Assembly (NCBI RefSeq): GCF_004120195.1
Contig: NZ_SCHN01000008.1
Location: 337,445-401,444 of the forward strand
Direction of reading: 5' to 3'
Source: Enterovibrio baiacu
GTDB taxonomy: Bacteria; Pseudomonadota; Gammaproteobacteria; Enterobacterales; Vibrionaceae
DNA length: 64,000 nt
The notes beneath the pieces are model-generated. The model was not told the DNA's origin. It worked only from the letters and a program-made list of their open reading frames with translations, and searched no databases. Position 1 is the first letter of the stretch; every line of letters begins with the position of its first letter. This document shows positions 22,567 through 33,712 of this stretch, piece after piece. Made by a program: the position numbers and the translations under genes.

Positions 22567-23905
22567 GCTAAAGAAATGGTTAAAAGACAATGAAATCACA
22601 GAAGTAGAGTGCGTGGTCGGCGATTTGTCTGGAATTGCACGCGGCAAAATCGCCCCTGTCGACAAGTTCATCAGTGAAGGCGAAATGCGCCTACCTGAGA
22701 GTGTATTGCTTCAAACTGTGACCGGTGATTATGTTGATGATGATATTTATTACGCGTTGTTAGATGAAGCGGATATCGACTTCATTTGTAAGCCAGACGA
22801 GGACGCTGTGTACCTCTTGCCGTGGACTGTCGAAAAAACCGCACAAATCATTCATGACACCTTCGACAAGATGGGAAACCCTATCGACCTGACACCTCGA
22901 AACGTGCTTAAAAAAGTGCTCAAACTGTATGAAGAGCAAAACTGGCAACCTGTTGTTGCACCGGAAATGGAGTTTTACCTCACCGCGCGAAGTGCCGATC
23001 CGGATTTACCGCTAGAGCCACCGATTGGGCGCTCAGGGCGTGTTGAGACCGGTCGTCAGTCGTTTTCCATTGATGCAGCCAACGAGTTCGATCCTCTGTT
23101 CGAAGACATGTACGAGTGGTGTGAAACGCAAGGTTTGTCGATCGATACCTTGATCCACGAAGAAGGTGTGGCGCAGATGGAAATCAATTTCCGTCATGGC
23201 GATCCTCTGGTACTTGCAGACCAAGTGTTTGTGTTCAAACGTACGCTGCGAGAAGCGGCTCTCAAACACAATGTGGTCGCGACGTTTATGTCCAAGCCCA
23301 TCACTGACGAGCCGGGCAGCGCGATGCATTTGCATCAAAGTATTTTGGATACCAAAACGGGCAAGAATGTCTTCACCAGCGAAGATGGCACCAGCTCATC
23401 ACTTTTCTACGGTCACATTGCGGGTTTACAACAATACATCCCTCAAATGCTGCCGTTGTTTGCGCCTAACGTGAATTCCTTCCGCCGCTTCCTGCCAGAT
23501 ACGTCTGCGCCTGTGAACGTGGAATGGGGTGAAGAAAACCGTACCTGTGGCTTGCGCGTCCCGAATTGTTCTCCGCAAAACCGCCGCGTTGAAAACCGTC
23601 TACCGGGTGCTGATGCCAACAGTTATTTGGCGATCGCAGCGAGCTTATTGTGTGGCTTCATCGGTATGATGAAAGAGTTAAAACCGACGTCACCCGCACA
23701 AGGACGAAATTACGAAATTCGAAGCCCAATACTGCCCTACACCCTAGAGAGCGCGCTTGAATCCATGGAAGCGTGTGACGAAGTGGCGGAATATCTCGGT
23801 GATGCGTTTGCGAAGGCCTACATCGCGGTGAAACGCAAAGAACAAGAGAACTTCAAGCGCGTGATCAGTTCGTGGGAGCGTGAGTTCTTGTTGCTAACGG
23901 TCTAA
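22559..23905 (+). CDS. puuA: glutamine synthetase family protein, gamma-glutamylputrescine synthetase type (paralogue 2)
   Basis: A second GS-fold ligase, 448 residues, with motifs APEMEFYLTA, AQMEINFRHGDP, KPITDEPGSAMHLHQSI, ENRTCGLRVP and ENRLPGADANSYLAIAAS. It is clearly diverged from the protein encoded at 19950, so the pair is an old paralogy and not a recent duplication. The ATG at 22559 lies inside the end of puuD; a frame extended to 22448 would overlap puuD deeply. Possible difference: one prefers putrescine, the other a longer or acetylated polyamine (inference). Confidence 0.87.
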   Translation: MNKLKKWLKDNEITEVECVVGDLSGIARGKIAPVDKFISEGEMRLPESVLLQTVTGDYVDDDIYYALLDEADIDFICKPDEDAVYLLPWTVEKTAQIIHDTFDKMGNPIDLTPRNVLKKVLKLYEEQNWQPVVAPEMEFYLTARSADPDLPLEPPIGRSGRVETGRQSFSIDAANEFDPLFEDMYEWCETQGLSIDTLIHEEGVAQMEINFRHGDPLVLADQVFVFKRTLREAALKHNVVATFMSKPITDEPGSAMHLHQSILDTKTGKNVFTSEDGTSSSLFYGHIAGLQQYIPQMLPLFAPNVNSFRRFLPDTSAPVNVEWGEENRTCGLRVPNCSPQNRRVENRLPGADANSYLAIAASLLCGFIGMMKELKPTSPAQGRNYEIRSPILPYTLESALESMEACDEVAEYLGDAFAKAYIAVKRKEQENFKRVISSWEREFLLLTV

Positions 23906-24068
23906 CCGTTATCGGTTTAGGGGCATCGAACCCAAGCCCAAATGAAAAGCCAAGAAGCCAATAAACAAAGAAAGAAACCAGCGAGAAAAGAACAATGAAG
24001 AAAAGGTGGCAACCTGCATGACGTAGCGCGGGTTGCCGATGACAAACCAACATGGATGTGGAGGTCGT

Positions 24069-25457
24069 ATGACACACGCCGTGCAAAACCAAGATACACA
24101 AACCCTACAAGCATTAGACAATGCACATTACCTTCACCCTTTCAGTGATCACAAGTCGCTGCGTGAAAAGGGTGCGAGAATGATTGTGCGAGCGGAAGGG
24201 GTGTACATTTGGGACAGCGACGGTAACCGTATCCTTGATGGCATGGCTGGTCTGTGGTGCACCAATATTGGCTATGGTGAAAAGCGCTTAGCGGATGCTG
24301 CGCAACGCCAAATGCAGGAACTGCCTTACTACAACAGCTTTTTCCAATGCGCGCATCCTCCCGTGGTTGAACTTGCCAAAGAGATTGCTGATCTCGCGCC
24401 TGACCACATGAATCAGGTGTTCTTCACGGGGTCTGGGTCGGAATCCAATGACACTGTGCTGCGCATGGTGCGTCACTACTGGACACTCAAAGGCCAACCT
24501 GAAAAATTCACCGTTATTGGCCGCCACAATGGCTATCACGGCTCTACCGTTGCCGGTGCGAGCCTCGGTGGCATGAAAGCCATGCACAAACAAGGCGGCT
24601 TGCCCATTCCGGGTATTCACCACATTCCCCAGCCTTATTGGTTTGGTGAAGGGGGGGATCTCACGCCAGAAGCGTTTGGTATCCAAGCCGCACAAGAACT
24701 CGAAAAAGCCATTCTCGAACTCGGCGAAGACAAGGTTGCCGCCTTTATTGCTGAACCTTTCCAAGGGGCGGGTGGCGTGATTATCCCTCCTTCTACTTAT
24801 TGGCCTGAAATAGGCCGCATTCTTGAAAAATACGACATCCTCATGGTCGCTGACGAAGTGATCTGTGGCTTTGGCCGAACGGGCGAATGGTTCGGTAGCC
24901 AACATTTTGGTATCAAGCCCGATTTTATGCCGATCGCGAAAGGCATGACCTCCGGATACATCCCGATGGGCGGCGTGATTGTGAGCGACCGCGTGGCGAA
25001 TACCTTCGAAGAAATGGGCGGTGATTTTAACCACGGGTACACCTATTCAGGGCATCCCGTTTCTGCGGCTGTGGCGCTCGAAAATCTGCGCGTGATGAAA
25101 GAAAAGAATTTGGTCCAGTATGTCAAAGAAGACATTGGCCCCTACTTGCAACGCAAATGGCAAACACTGGCTGACCACCCCTTGGTGGGAGAAGCGCGTG
25201 GCGTTGGACTTGTTGCCGCCATTGAATTGGTGAAAGACAAAGCAACGCGCGGGCGATTCGATGAATCAGTGGGTATTGGTGAAATTTGTCGCGACCTGAG
25301 TGTCGAAAACGGTCTTGTCATGCGGGCTTGCGGCGACACCATGATCATCAGCCCACCGCTTGTCATCTCACATTCGGAAGTGGATGAACTTGTTGAAAAA
25401 GCGAGCTTGGCGTTGGATCTCACCTTCGAGCATCTTAAACGCCTCGATGCGGTGTAG
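24069..25457 (+). CDS. spuC: class III aminotransferase, putrescine/polyamine:pyruvate type
   Basis: A 462-residue PLP aminotransferase. The lysine of the Schiff base lies in PIAKGMTSGYIPMGG, the PLP Asp in VADEVICGFGRTG, and FTGSGSESNDTVLRMVRHYW binds the cofactor phosphate. The sequence style is like Pseudomonas SpuC, which transfers an amino group from putrescine to pyruvate. GTGGAGG precedes the ATG at 24069. With PuuA, two routes for putrescine could operate side by side. Confidence 0.85.
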   Translation: MTHAVQNQDTQTLQALDNAHYLHPFSDHKSLREKGARMIVRAEGVYIWDSDGNRILDGMAGLWCTNIGYGEKRLADAAQRQMQELPYYNSFFQCAHPPVVELAKEIADLAPDHMNQVFFTGSGSESNDTVLRMVRHYWTLKGQPEKFTVIGRHNGYHGSTVAGASLGGMKAMHKQGGLPIPGIHHIPQPYWFGEGGDLTPEAFGIQAAQELEKAILELGEDKVAAFIAEPFQGAGGVIIPPSTYWPEIGRILEKYDILMVADEVICGFGRTGEWFGSQHFGIKPDFMPIAKGMTSGYIPMGGVIVSDRVANTFEEMGGDFNHGYTYSGHPVSAAVALENLRVMKEKNLVQYVKEDIGPYLQRKWQTLADHPLVGEARGVGLVAAIELVKDKATRGRFDESVGIGEICRDLSVENGLVMRACGDTMIISPPLVISHSEVDELVEKASLALDLTFEHLKRLDAV

Positions 25458-25538
25458 CGTTAATGTAAGGGACATCAACAGGACACGATCTCATGCGCGC
25501 ATTTCGGTGTGCGCAAACCATCACGCCAGATTGGATAG

Positions 25539-26726
<1,188 letters not shown>

Positions 26727-26747
26727 CGACGCCTTGTCGCAGGCTTT

Positions 26748-26778
26748 CGCCGCGCTGACTCGAAGGTTTAGCGCGGCG
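26748..26778 (+). terminator. strong hairpin between binding protein and ABC transporter genes
   Basis: A perfect 9-bp stem CGCCGCGCT/AGCGCGGCG with a 13-base loop, followed by TGTTTCT rather than a full T-run. It likely reduces read-through or protects the 3' end of the potF mRNA, so the binding protein would be made in excess over the transporter (inference). Confidence 0.6.
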
Positions 26779-26907
26779 TGTTTCTACACCAAATGTGTCG
26801 CTCGAAGGAGAGCCACTTAGTGAGATGAACTGCCGAGGCATGTCGAATGTTAGGTGGTTGTCCTTCCAGAGCAGTGACGGCGATTGCAGCAGTTAGTAGG
26901 AGGTCTC

Positions 26908-28059
26908 ATGACGACCAGTAACCCGCAACCCAGTAATTTACAGCACGGCGCGGAACAGGGCTTGGCGAAACAAGAGCCGCTGTTGAAAATCGATCGCGTC
27001 AGCAAGTTGTTTGGCGATGTGCGTGCCGTTGATGATGTGTCTCTGACCATTGACCAAGGCGAGATATTCTCGTTACTTGGCGGTTCAGGATCGGGAAAAT
27101 CAACCTTGTTGCGAATGTTGGCAGGTTTCGAGAAACCCTCAAGCGGGCGCATTTTTCTCGATGGTGAAGACATCACCGATATCCCTCCTTACGATCGACC
27201 GATCAACATGATGTTTCAGTCTTATGCCTTGTTTCCCCACATGACCGTGGCGCAAAACATTGCCTTTGGGCTCAAGCAAGACAAGATGAAGAAAGACGAG
27301 ATCAAAGTTCACGTCGACGAAATGTTGCGCCTTGTTCGCATGGAAGCCTTTGCGAATCGCAAGCCGCACCAACTTTCGGGTGGTCAGCGTCAACGTGTGG
27401 CATTGGCGCGTTCACTTGCCAAGCGGCCGAAGCTATTGTTGCTTGATGAGCCTATGGGCGCACTGGATAAAAAACTGCGGACACAAATGCAGTTAGAAGT
27501 GGTTGAGATTCTGGAACGTGTCGGCGTGACCTGTGTGATGGTGACACATGACCAAGAAGAAGCCATGACCATGGCGGGACGCATTTCCATCATGCATGAA
27601 GGATGGATAGCGCAAACGGGCACACCGACAGATATCTACGAAAGCCCGAACAGCCGAATGATTGCTGAATTTATTGGCTCGGTGAACCTGTTCGAAGGGG
27701 AAATCGTCACCGACGAAGCCGACCATTGCATCATTGAATCACAAGAAACGCCGCAGCCGATGTATGTCGGTTATGGTGTGGCAACCAACCTTGAAGACAA
27801 AAAGGTGTGGTTAGCGGTCAGGCCTGAAAAAGCCCTCATCGGGCGCGAACAACCTGACGAGCAATACAATTGGGCGAAAGGCATTGTTCACGATATCGCG
27901 TATTTGGGTGGCACTTCGGTGTACTACGTCAAACTGCCATCCAACAAGATTGTCATGTGCAGCATGGCCAATGTGACGCGTCGTCAAGACAGACCCACGT
28001 GGGACGATGAAGTCTTCATCAGCTGGGAGGCCACCAGTGGTGTGGTATTGCGCGTATGA
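26908..28059 (+). CDS. potG: polyamine ABC transporter ATP-binding protein
   Basis: A 383-residue ABC ATPase with Walker A GGSGSGKST, Q-loop MMFQSYALFPHM, signature LSGGQRQR, Walker B LLLLDEPMGALD and the H-loop MVTHDQEEAM. A C-terminal TOBE domain (about residues 285-383) is present as in PotA/PotG. TAGGAGGT precedes the ATG at 26908. It overlaps the next gene by 4 bases. Confidence 0.94.
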   Translation: MTTSNPQPSNLQHGAEQGLAKQEPLLKIDRVSKLFGDVRAVDDVSLTIDQGEIFSLLGGSGSGKSTLLRMLAGFEKPSSGRIFLDGEDITDIPPYDRPINMMFQSYALFPHMTVAQNIAFGLKQDKMKKDEIKVHVDEMLRLVRMEAFANRKPHQLSGGQRQRVALARSLAKRPKLLLLDEPMGALDKKLRTQMQLEVVEILERVGVTCVMVTHDQEEAMTMAGRISIMHEGWIAQTGTPTDIYESPNSRMIAEFIGSVNLFEGEIVTDEADHCIIESQETPQPMYVGYGVATNLEDKKVWLAVRPEKALIGREQPDEQYNWAKGIVHDIAYLGGTSVYYVKLPSNKIVMCSMANVTRRQDRPTWDDEVFISWEATSGVVLRV

Positions 28060-29003
28060 CGAACACAACCCCCTCACAAAACGGCACCAAAACAGCAGCA
28101 CCCCATAAGTCGCGTGTCCTTTTCCCTAAAGGCCGTCACTTCACCATGGGGTTCCCGTTTTTCTGGCTGTTACTCTTTTTTGCACTGCCGTTTGCCATCG
28201 TTTTAAAAATCAGTTTTTCAACGGCAGCCATCGCCATTCCACCCTACGAAGCCATCGCGCAATACGCCGATGAAGTGCTCGAGATTGCCATCAACCTCGA
28301 AAACTACATCCGTATTCTTGATGACGATTTGTATTACCTGGCGTATCTCAGCTCCCTCAAAATTGCCTTCTTTTCTACGTTAGGCTGCTTGTTGTTGGGT
28401 TACCCCATGGCGTATGCCATCGCCCGCGCTCCTGCGCGTATGCAAACCTTGTTACTCCTGCTGATCATGCTGCCATCGTGGACGTCATTTCTGATCCGCG
28501 TTTACGCTTGGATGGGACTGCTGAGCAATACCGGCATCATAAATAGCTCGCTCATTTGGCTGGGTGTCACCAGCGACCCGATTCAGATATTAAATACTAA
28601 CGTCGCTGTGTATATCGGCATTGTGTATACCTATTTGCCGTTCATGGTGCTACCGCTTTACGCCAACTTGGTGAAGCTTGACGGGAGCTTATTGGAAGCG
28701 GCCTCCGACCTCGGCTCACGTAACTTCAATACCTTCTGGACAGTAACCTTACCGCTGTCGAAAGGCGGCATCATTGCGGGTTCTATGTTGGTGTTTATTC
28801 CCGTGGTGGGTGAGTTTGTGATACCCGAACTCTTGGGCGGCCCTGAAACCTTGATGATAGGGAAGGTGCTGTGGCAGGAATTCTTTAATAACCGAGATTG
28901 GCCTGTCGCATCGGCCTTGGCGATTGTGATGCTGTTGTTATTGATCATTCCGATCACCTTGTTCCATCACTATCAATCCAAAGACATGGAGGCTGACCGA
29001 TGA
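28056..29003 (+). CDS. potH: polyamine ABC transporter permease (PotH-like)
   Basis: A 315-residue inner-membrane permease with about six helices. The EAA loop (LEAASDLGSRNFNTFWTVTLPLSKGGI) contacts the ATPase. The first helix begins near residue 30 after a basic, cytosolic N-terminus. ATGA overlaps link it to potG and potI. Confidence 0.93.
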   Translation: MTNTTPSQNGTKTAAPHKSRVLFPKGRHFTMGFPFFWLLLFFALPFAIVLKISFSTAAIAIPPYEAIAQYADEVLEIAINLENYIRILDDDLYYLAYLSSLKIAFFSTLGCLLLGYPMAYAIARAPARMQTLLLLLIMLPSWTSFLIRVYAWMGLLSNTGIINSSLIWLGVTSDPIQILNTNVAVYIGIVYTYLPFMVLPLYANLVKLDGSLLEAASDLGSRNFNTFWTVTLPLSKGGIIAGSMLVFIPVVGEFVIPELLGGPETLMIGKVLWQEFFNNRDWPVASALAIVMLLLLIIPITLFHHYQSKDMEADR

Positions 29004-29842
29004 AACGTTGGCAATTTTCTACCGTGATGCTCTGGGTCGGGTTGGTGTTTCTCTATCTACCCATGCTGATCTTGGTGATTTACTCTTTCAACGCGTCCAA
29101 GCTTGTTACCGTGTGGGGCGGTTTTTCGCCCAAATGGTATGCAGAGCTGTTCAAAGACGAACAGATTCTGCAAGCCGTGTGGACAAGCCTTCGTATCGCG
29201 TTTTATAGCTCAACCATGGCCGTCATCATTGGCACATTGGCAGCGTTCGTCATGACGCGATTTAGACGCTCATGGGGACGTTTAAGCCTATCAAATATGA
29301 TCACCGCACCTTTGGTGATGCCAGATGTGATCATCGGTTTGTCGCTGTTGCTTTTGTTCGTGCAAATGGGCGAGTTGTTCGGCTGGCCAGCAGAGCGCGG
29401 CATGACGACGGTGTGGATTGCACACTCTACATTTTGTGCGGCTTATGTGGCTGTGGTGGTGTCATCGCGGTTGCGGGAACTCGATTTTTCCATTGAAGAA
29501 GCCGGTATGGATTTAGGTGCAACGCCGCTGAAAGTCTTTTTTGTGATCACCGTGCCCATGATAGCGCCCGCGCTGGTGGCGGGGTGGTTGCTGAGCTTTA
29601 GTTTGTCGCTTGATGATCTGGTTATCGCGAGCTTTGTTTCAGGTCCAGGTTCAACGACTTTGCCGATGGTGGTGTTCTCCTCTGTCAGGCTGGGCGTGTC
29701 ACCGAAAATCAATGCGCTCGCGACCCTGATCATTCTCGCTGTGTCCTTGTTTGCGTTTCTTTCTTGGTACGTGGCACGACGCGCTGAACGGAAATCCTTG
29801 GAAGACATGAAACGGATGAACGAAGACTTGTCGGCGTCATAG
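29000..29842 (+). CDS. potI: polyamine ABC transporter permease (PotI-like)
   Basis: A 280-residue second permease, six predicted helices, with EAA loop EEAGMDLGATPLKVFFVITVPMIAPAL. It opens with a short cytosolic tail and a helix at about residues 9-30 (LWVGLVFLYLPMLILVIYSF). It pairs with the preceding permease to complete the PotFGHI transporter. Confidence 0.93.
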   Translation: MKRWQFSTVMLWVGLVFLYLPMLILVIYSFNASKLVTVWGGFSPKWYAELFKDEQILQAVWTSLRIAFYSSTMAVIIGTLAAFVMTRFRRSWGRLSLSNMITAPLVMPDVIIGLSLLLLFVQMGELFGWPAERGMTTVWIAHSTFCAAYVAVVVSSRLRELDFSIEEAGMDLGATPLKVFFVITVPMIAPALVAGWLLSFSLSLDDLVIASFVSGPGSTTLPMVVFSSVRLGVSPKINALATLIILAVSLFAFLSWYVARRAERKSLEDMKRMNEDLSAS

Positions 29843-29863
29843 CAAGGGCCGAACAATTTGGTT

Positions 29864-29898
29864 CAGGACCCAGGACCCAGGACCCAGGACCCAGGACC
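29864..29898. repeat. 7-bp tandem repeat, CAGGACC x5
   Basis: Five perfect head-to-tail copies of CAGGACC, 22 bases after the potI stop and about 50 bases before puuB. It resembles in kind the 7-bp and 8-bp arrays at 35071 and 56111. Confidence 0.95.
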
Positions 29899-29946
29899 GA
29901 AAACCCAGAACCGTTAAACGCTTTATCATTTAGGGAAGATAACATC

Positions 29947-31290
29947 ATGCTGGAACAAACACGTTCGAGTGACCACGATGCAGGCGCTGCGGCGTCTGGG
30001 ATTCTTAATGCTGCCGTGGCGCATGCGCCTTCGTATTACGCGGCGTCTGCCAATCCTTCTCCGGTTCGCGATGCGTTAACCGCAGACATTGAAACCGATG
30101 TCTGCATTATCGGCGCAGGCTACACCGGCTTGTCGTCCGCGTTGCATCTGCTTGAAGCGGGCTTTCGTGTTACTGTGCTTGAAGCGGCGCGTGTAGGGTG
30201 GGGAGCGTCAGGGCGAAATGGCGGACAGATCGTTAACAGCTATAGCCGCGACATTGATGTGATCGAGAAAGCCGTCGGCAAAGAAAACGCGGCCTTGTTC
30301 GGCGATATGGCCTTTGAAGGCGGGCGCATTATCCGCGAGCGCGTTGAAAAATACGGTATCCGCTGTGACCTCAAAGACGGTGGCGTATTTGCCGCACTAA
30401 ACGACAAACAGCTTAAAGAAATTCAGCACCAAAAAGCATTGTGGGAGCGTTATGGAAACGATCAACTTGAAATGCTTTCTCAATCAGACATGCGTAAGGT
30501 GGTAGACACTGACCGATACGTGGGCGGCCTGCTCGATAAAAGCGGCGGTCATATTCACCCGCTAAACCTCGCTTTAGGGGAAGCGGCTGCCGTTGAAAGC
30601 CTTGGCGGAAAAATCTATGAAGACTCGGCCGTTGTGCGTGTTGAGCGCGGCGAGCCAGTGAAAGTGTTCACCGAGCATGGGTCGGTCACGGCATCGTTTT
30701 TGATCGTGGCGGGGAATGCGTACCTTGGCGGATTAGTGCCGGAACTGAAAGCTAAATCCATGCCCTGCGGGACACAAGTGATCACGACAGAGCCGTTATC
30801 TGATGAGCAAGCAGCGGCCATTTTGCCGCAAGATTACTGCGTTGAAGATTGCAATTACTTGCTCGATTATTACCGTTTATCCGGCGACAAACGCCTGATT
30901 TATGGAGGCGGCGTGGTGTATGGCGCTCGTGACCCTTCAGACATCAACGCCATTATTCGCCCAAAAATGCTCAAAACCTTTCCCCAGCTAGAAAACGTCA
31001 ACATTGACTATAGCTGGACGGGCAACTTCTTAATGACCTTGTCACGCTTGCCGCAAGTTGGGCGCATTGGCAACAATATCTATTATTCCCAAGGCTGTAG
31101 CGGCCATGGCGTCACCTACACGCACCTTGCTGGGCGATTGATGTCGGAAGTGTTGAAAGGACAAGCTGAGCGCTATGATGCGTTTGCATCTTTACCGCAT
31201 TTACCGTTCCCCGGCGGGCACATGCTGCGCGTGCCGTTTTCGATGTTAGGGGCGTGGTATTACACGGTGCGGGATAAGTTTGGTATTTGA
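29947..31290 (+). CDS. puuB: gamma-glutamylputrescine oxidoreductase (paralogue 1)
   Basis: A 447-residue FAD-dependent amine oxidase of the DAO family that oxidises the free amino end of gamma-glutamylputrescine to an aldehyde. The dinucleotide-binding motif is DVCIIGAGYTGLSSALHL at about residues 51-68; GWGASGRNGGQ and the C-terminal YSQGCSGHGVTYTHLAG are family signatures. The first 45 residues include a PSYYAAS motif typical of PuuB. It could be the last gene of the transporter operon. Confidence 0.9.
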   Translation: MLEQTRSSDHDAGAAASGILNAAVAHAPSYYAASANPSPVRDALTADIETDVCIIGAGYTGLSSALHLLEAGFRVTVLEAARVGWGASGRNGGQIVNSYSRDIDVIEKAVGKENAALFGDMAFEGGRIIRERVEKYGIRCDLKDGGVFAALNDKQLKEIQHQKALWERYGNDQLEMLSQSDMRKVVDTDRYVGGLLDKSGGHIHPLNLALGEAAAVESLGGKIYEDSAVVRVERGEPVKVFTEHGSVTASFLIVAGNAYLGGLVPELKAKSMPCGTQVITTEPLSDEQAAAILPQDYCVEDCNYLLDYYRLSGDKRLIYGGGVVYGARDPSDINAIIRPKMLKTFPQLENVNIDYSWTGNFLMTLSRLPQVGRIGNNIYYSQGCSGHGVTYTHLAGRLMSEVLKGQAERYDAFASLPHLPFPGGHMLRVPFSMLGAWYYTVRDKFGI

Positions 31291-31392
31291 TGTTGAGCGC
31301 TTTTAAAGAAGTAACGTATCGCCTCCACAACGAAGCCGTTGGAGGCGATGTTTTGAGTGCTTTGAATGCGGTGTGATTGACGGCAAAAGCCC

Positions 31393-32004
31393 TCAGAAGT
31401 TCGCTGGTGTTGTCGCACTGAAAATGCGACAGGTTTCCTCGAAAGGATTGGCAAAACGGTGTGGACGGTTGCTGTCGAAGTAGTAGCTATCGCCCGCTTC
31501 AAGCACGTAAACGTCATCACCGACGGTAAGCTCAAGGCGACCTTCAATCACAATGCCAGACTCTTCACCGTCGTGCTGGAGCATGTCATCACCGGAGTTG
31601 GTGTTCGGTGGGTAGATTTCCGAAAGTACAGACAGAGAACGATTTGGAAACGCTTTGCCCACGACTTTCATGGACACTTGGTCTGAGCCGATTTCAAGAA
31701 GATCGTCTTGGCGATAAACAACCGGCGCGGTGTCTGCCTCCGCGATATCGGCAGAAAAGAATTCAACCAATGACAAAGGGATGCCTGAGAGCACTTTTTT
31801 GAGGGAGCTGACGGAAGGGCTGACGCTGTTTTTCTCGATCATTGAGATGGTGCTGTTCGTGACGCCCGCACGCTTTGCGAGTTCGCGTTGGGACAAACCA
31901 CGGCTTTTTCTTACTGCTTTAAGGTTGGCACCGATATCCAATGTCAGCGTCTCCTTTTTGTTTCCTGAAAGTGGTTGAGCACGCTCGAATCCCGAGGTAC
32001 TCAA
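31393..32004 (-). CDS. puuR: XRE-cupin transcriptional regulator, PuuR-like
   Basis: A 203-residue regulator with an XRE helix-turn-helix (about residues 24-80; GLSQRELAKRAGVTNSTISMIEK) and a C-terminal cupin (about 120-195; GEESGIVIEGRLELTVG, SYYFDSNRPHRFANP). Layout and C-terminus (IFSATTPANF) match E. coli PuuR, the putrescine-responsive repressor. It is divergent from the second puuB gene; operators are therefore expected in 32005-32219. The first 20 residues are not conserved in PuuR, so an alternative start downstream is possible. Confidence 0.9.
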   Translation of the reverse strand: MSTSGFERAQPLSGNKKETLTLDIGANLKAVRKSRGLSQRELAKRAGVTNSTISMIEKNSVSPSVSSLKKVLSGIPLSLVEFFSADIAEADTAPVVYRQDDLLEIGSDQVSMKVVGKAFPNRSLSVLSEIYPPNTNSGDDMLQHDGEESGIVIEGRLELTVGDDVYVLEAGDSYYFDSNRPHRFANPFEETCRIFSATTPANF

Positions 32005-32013
32005 AATAAAAGC

Positions 32014-32065
32014 AAACCACCGTTAGATGCAGGAATCAGCGAGCATCTTCAGGTGTCTGGGTATA
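32014..32065. repeat. Vibrionaceae-type intergenic palindrome
   Basis: The core AGATGC-AGGAATCAGCGA-GCATCT with flanking CAC/GTG arms and the end TCTGGGTATAA matches the repeats at 52348 and 19905. It lies between puuR and the second puuB gene, directly in the promoter region of puuR. Confidence 0.6.
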
Positions 32066-32219
32066 ACTGTAATAGATTTTGAACATGAGATCCTACTGAC
32101 TCACCGTGGGTAATCAAGTGTTTTGTGAGTAACCAATAAGAATTGAGACCAAACGCGCCAACGAAAGTCCATGAATGCGTTAGTCTTTGTTAATTATATT
32201 TTACATTGAGGATGCCGCC

Positions 32220-33524
32220 ATGTGCACCGCGACAACGAATTTGCCGCACACGTCGTCTTACTACGCAGCGACAGCTAAATACCCGCAACGCTATCCGCAA
32301 TTGTCAGAATCCATTTCTGCCGATGTGTGTATTGTGGGCGGCGGGTTCAGTGGCGTGAACAGTGCGATTGAACTGGCGCAGCGCGGGTATTCCGTGGTGT
32401 TGCTTGAATCTAACAAGATTGGCTGGGGCGCATCGGGTCGAAACGGCGGAGAGCTTATTCGTGGTATCGGCCATGGGATAGAGCAATTCACCAACCAAAT
32501 TGGGCGAGAGGGCGTAGATGCCATCAACCAAATGGGCGTGGAAGCGGTGCAGATCGTCAAAGATCGCGTGGACGAATTTAATATCGACTGCGATCTGGCG
32601 ATGGGCTATTGCGATCTCGCGTTAAAACCTGCTCACATCAAAGAGCTACAAGAAGACTTTGATGCGTTAACGGCATCAGGTTACCCCCATGACATAAAAA
32701 TGCTGAGCAAAGCTGACCTTGCAGAGGTGATTGGCTCCGATCGCTATACGGGCGGCATGCTCGACATGGGAAGTGGTCACTTACACCCACTCAACTTAGT
32801 GGCGGGCGAAGCGGTCGCCGCGGCGTCATTGGGCGTACAAATCTTTGAAGACAGCGCCGCCGTGCGCATCACGAAAGGTGACAAGCCGGTAGTGAAAACG
32901 GAAAAAGGGCAAGTGACATGCCGTTACCTATTGCTGGCGGGCAATGCGTATATCGGCCATAAACTCGAACCTTATATTGGTGGAAAGGTGTTGCCTGCAG
33001 GAAGCTACATCATTGCCACCGAGCCTTTAACGGATGAACAAGTCCGTCAGACCATTCCTCAAAACATGGCGTTTGCGGATCTAAGCATTGCGCTGGATTA
33101 CTACCACCTCTCGGGCGATAACCGTCTCTTATTTGGCGGCTTGTGCACGTATTCTGGCAAAGACCCTAAAGACATCACAGGCGCACTATTGCCGAATTTA
33201 GAGCGTGTTTTTCCAACACTCAAAGGAATTAAGATCGACTTCGAGTGGGGAGGCATGATTGGCATAGGCGCAAACCGACTACCGCAAATCGGTACCTTGC
33301 CAGATTCGCCAAACATCTTTTACGCGCAAGCCTATTCAGGTCATGGCGTGAACGCGACGCACATGGCTGGCAAAGTCATTGCTGAAGCTATATCGGGTAC
33401 GGCTGAACGCTTTGATGTGTTTGCGCGCGTGAAACACATGACGTTTCCGGGGGGGCCGTTACTTCGCTCGCCGTTGCTCGCCATTGGCATGACGTATCAT
33501 CGAATCAAAGAAGTGCTTCAGTAG
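32220..33524 (+). CDS. puuB: FAD-dependent oxidoreductase, gamma-glutamylputrescine oxidase type (paralogue 2)
   Basis: A 434-residue paralogue of the protein at 29947, with the same layout: SSYYAATAKYPQ at the N-terminus, FAD motif DVCIVGGGFSGVNSAIEL, GWGASGRNGGE, and C-terminal YAQAYSGHGVNATHMAG. The ATG at 32220 has TGAGGA 7-8 bases upstream. The two are only moderately alike, so substrate preference may differ. It is transcribed on its own, divergent from puuR. Confidence 0.88.
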   Translation: MCTATTNLPHTSSYYAATAKYPQRYPQLSESISADVCIVGGGFSGVNSAIELAQRGYSVVLLESNKIGWGASGRNGGELIRGIGHGIEQFTNQIGREGVDAINQMGVEAVQIVKDRVDEFNIDCDLAMGYCDLALKPAHIKELQEDFDALTASGYPHDIKMLSKADLAEVIGSDRYTGGMLDMGSGHLHPLNLVAGEAVAAASLGVQIFEDSAAVRITKGDKPVVKTEKGQVTCRYLLLAGNAYIGHKLEPYIGGKVLPAGSYIIATEPLTDEQVRQTIPQNMAFADLSIALDYYHLSGDNRLLFGGLCTYSGKDPKDITGALLPNLERVFPTLKGIKIDFEWGGMIGIGANRLPQIGTLPDSPNIFYAQAYSGHGVNATHMAGKVIAEAISGTAERFDVFARVKHMTFPGGPLLRSPLLAIGMTYHRIKEVLQ

Positions 33525-33712
33525 CTCAATGTAATGCTCGGCACTTGATTTCTATGAATAATAAATTCAGTGACTTAGCGTCTCAAAAATAAGCGAGAGA
33601 TGCCTTGTCATACTTTTCTCGTTTTCCGGTCTCCTAGTAGGTCTGCAATACTTTTCGAAAGGCCTTCAGGGAAGGTGTCATTGTAAGACGTGGGTTAAAT
33701 CAGGAGATAAAA

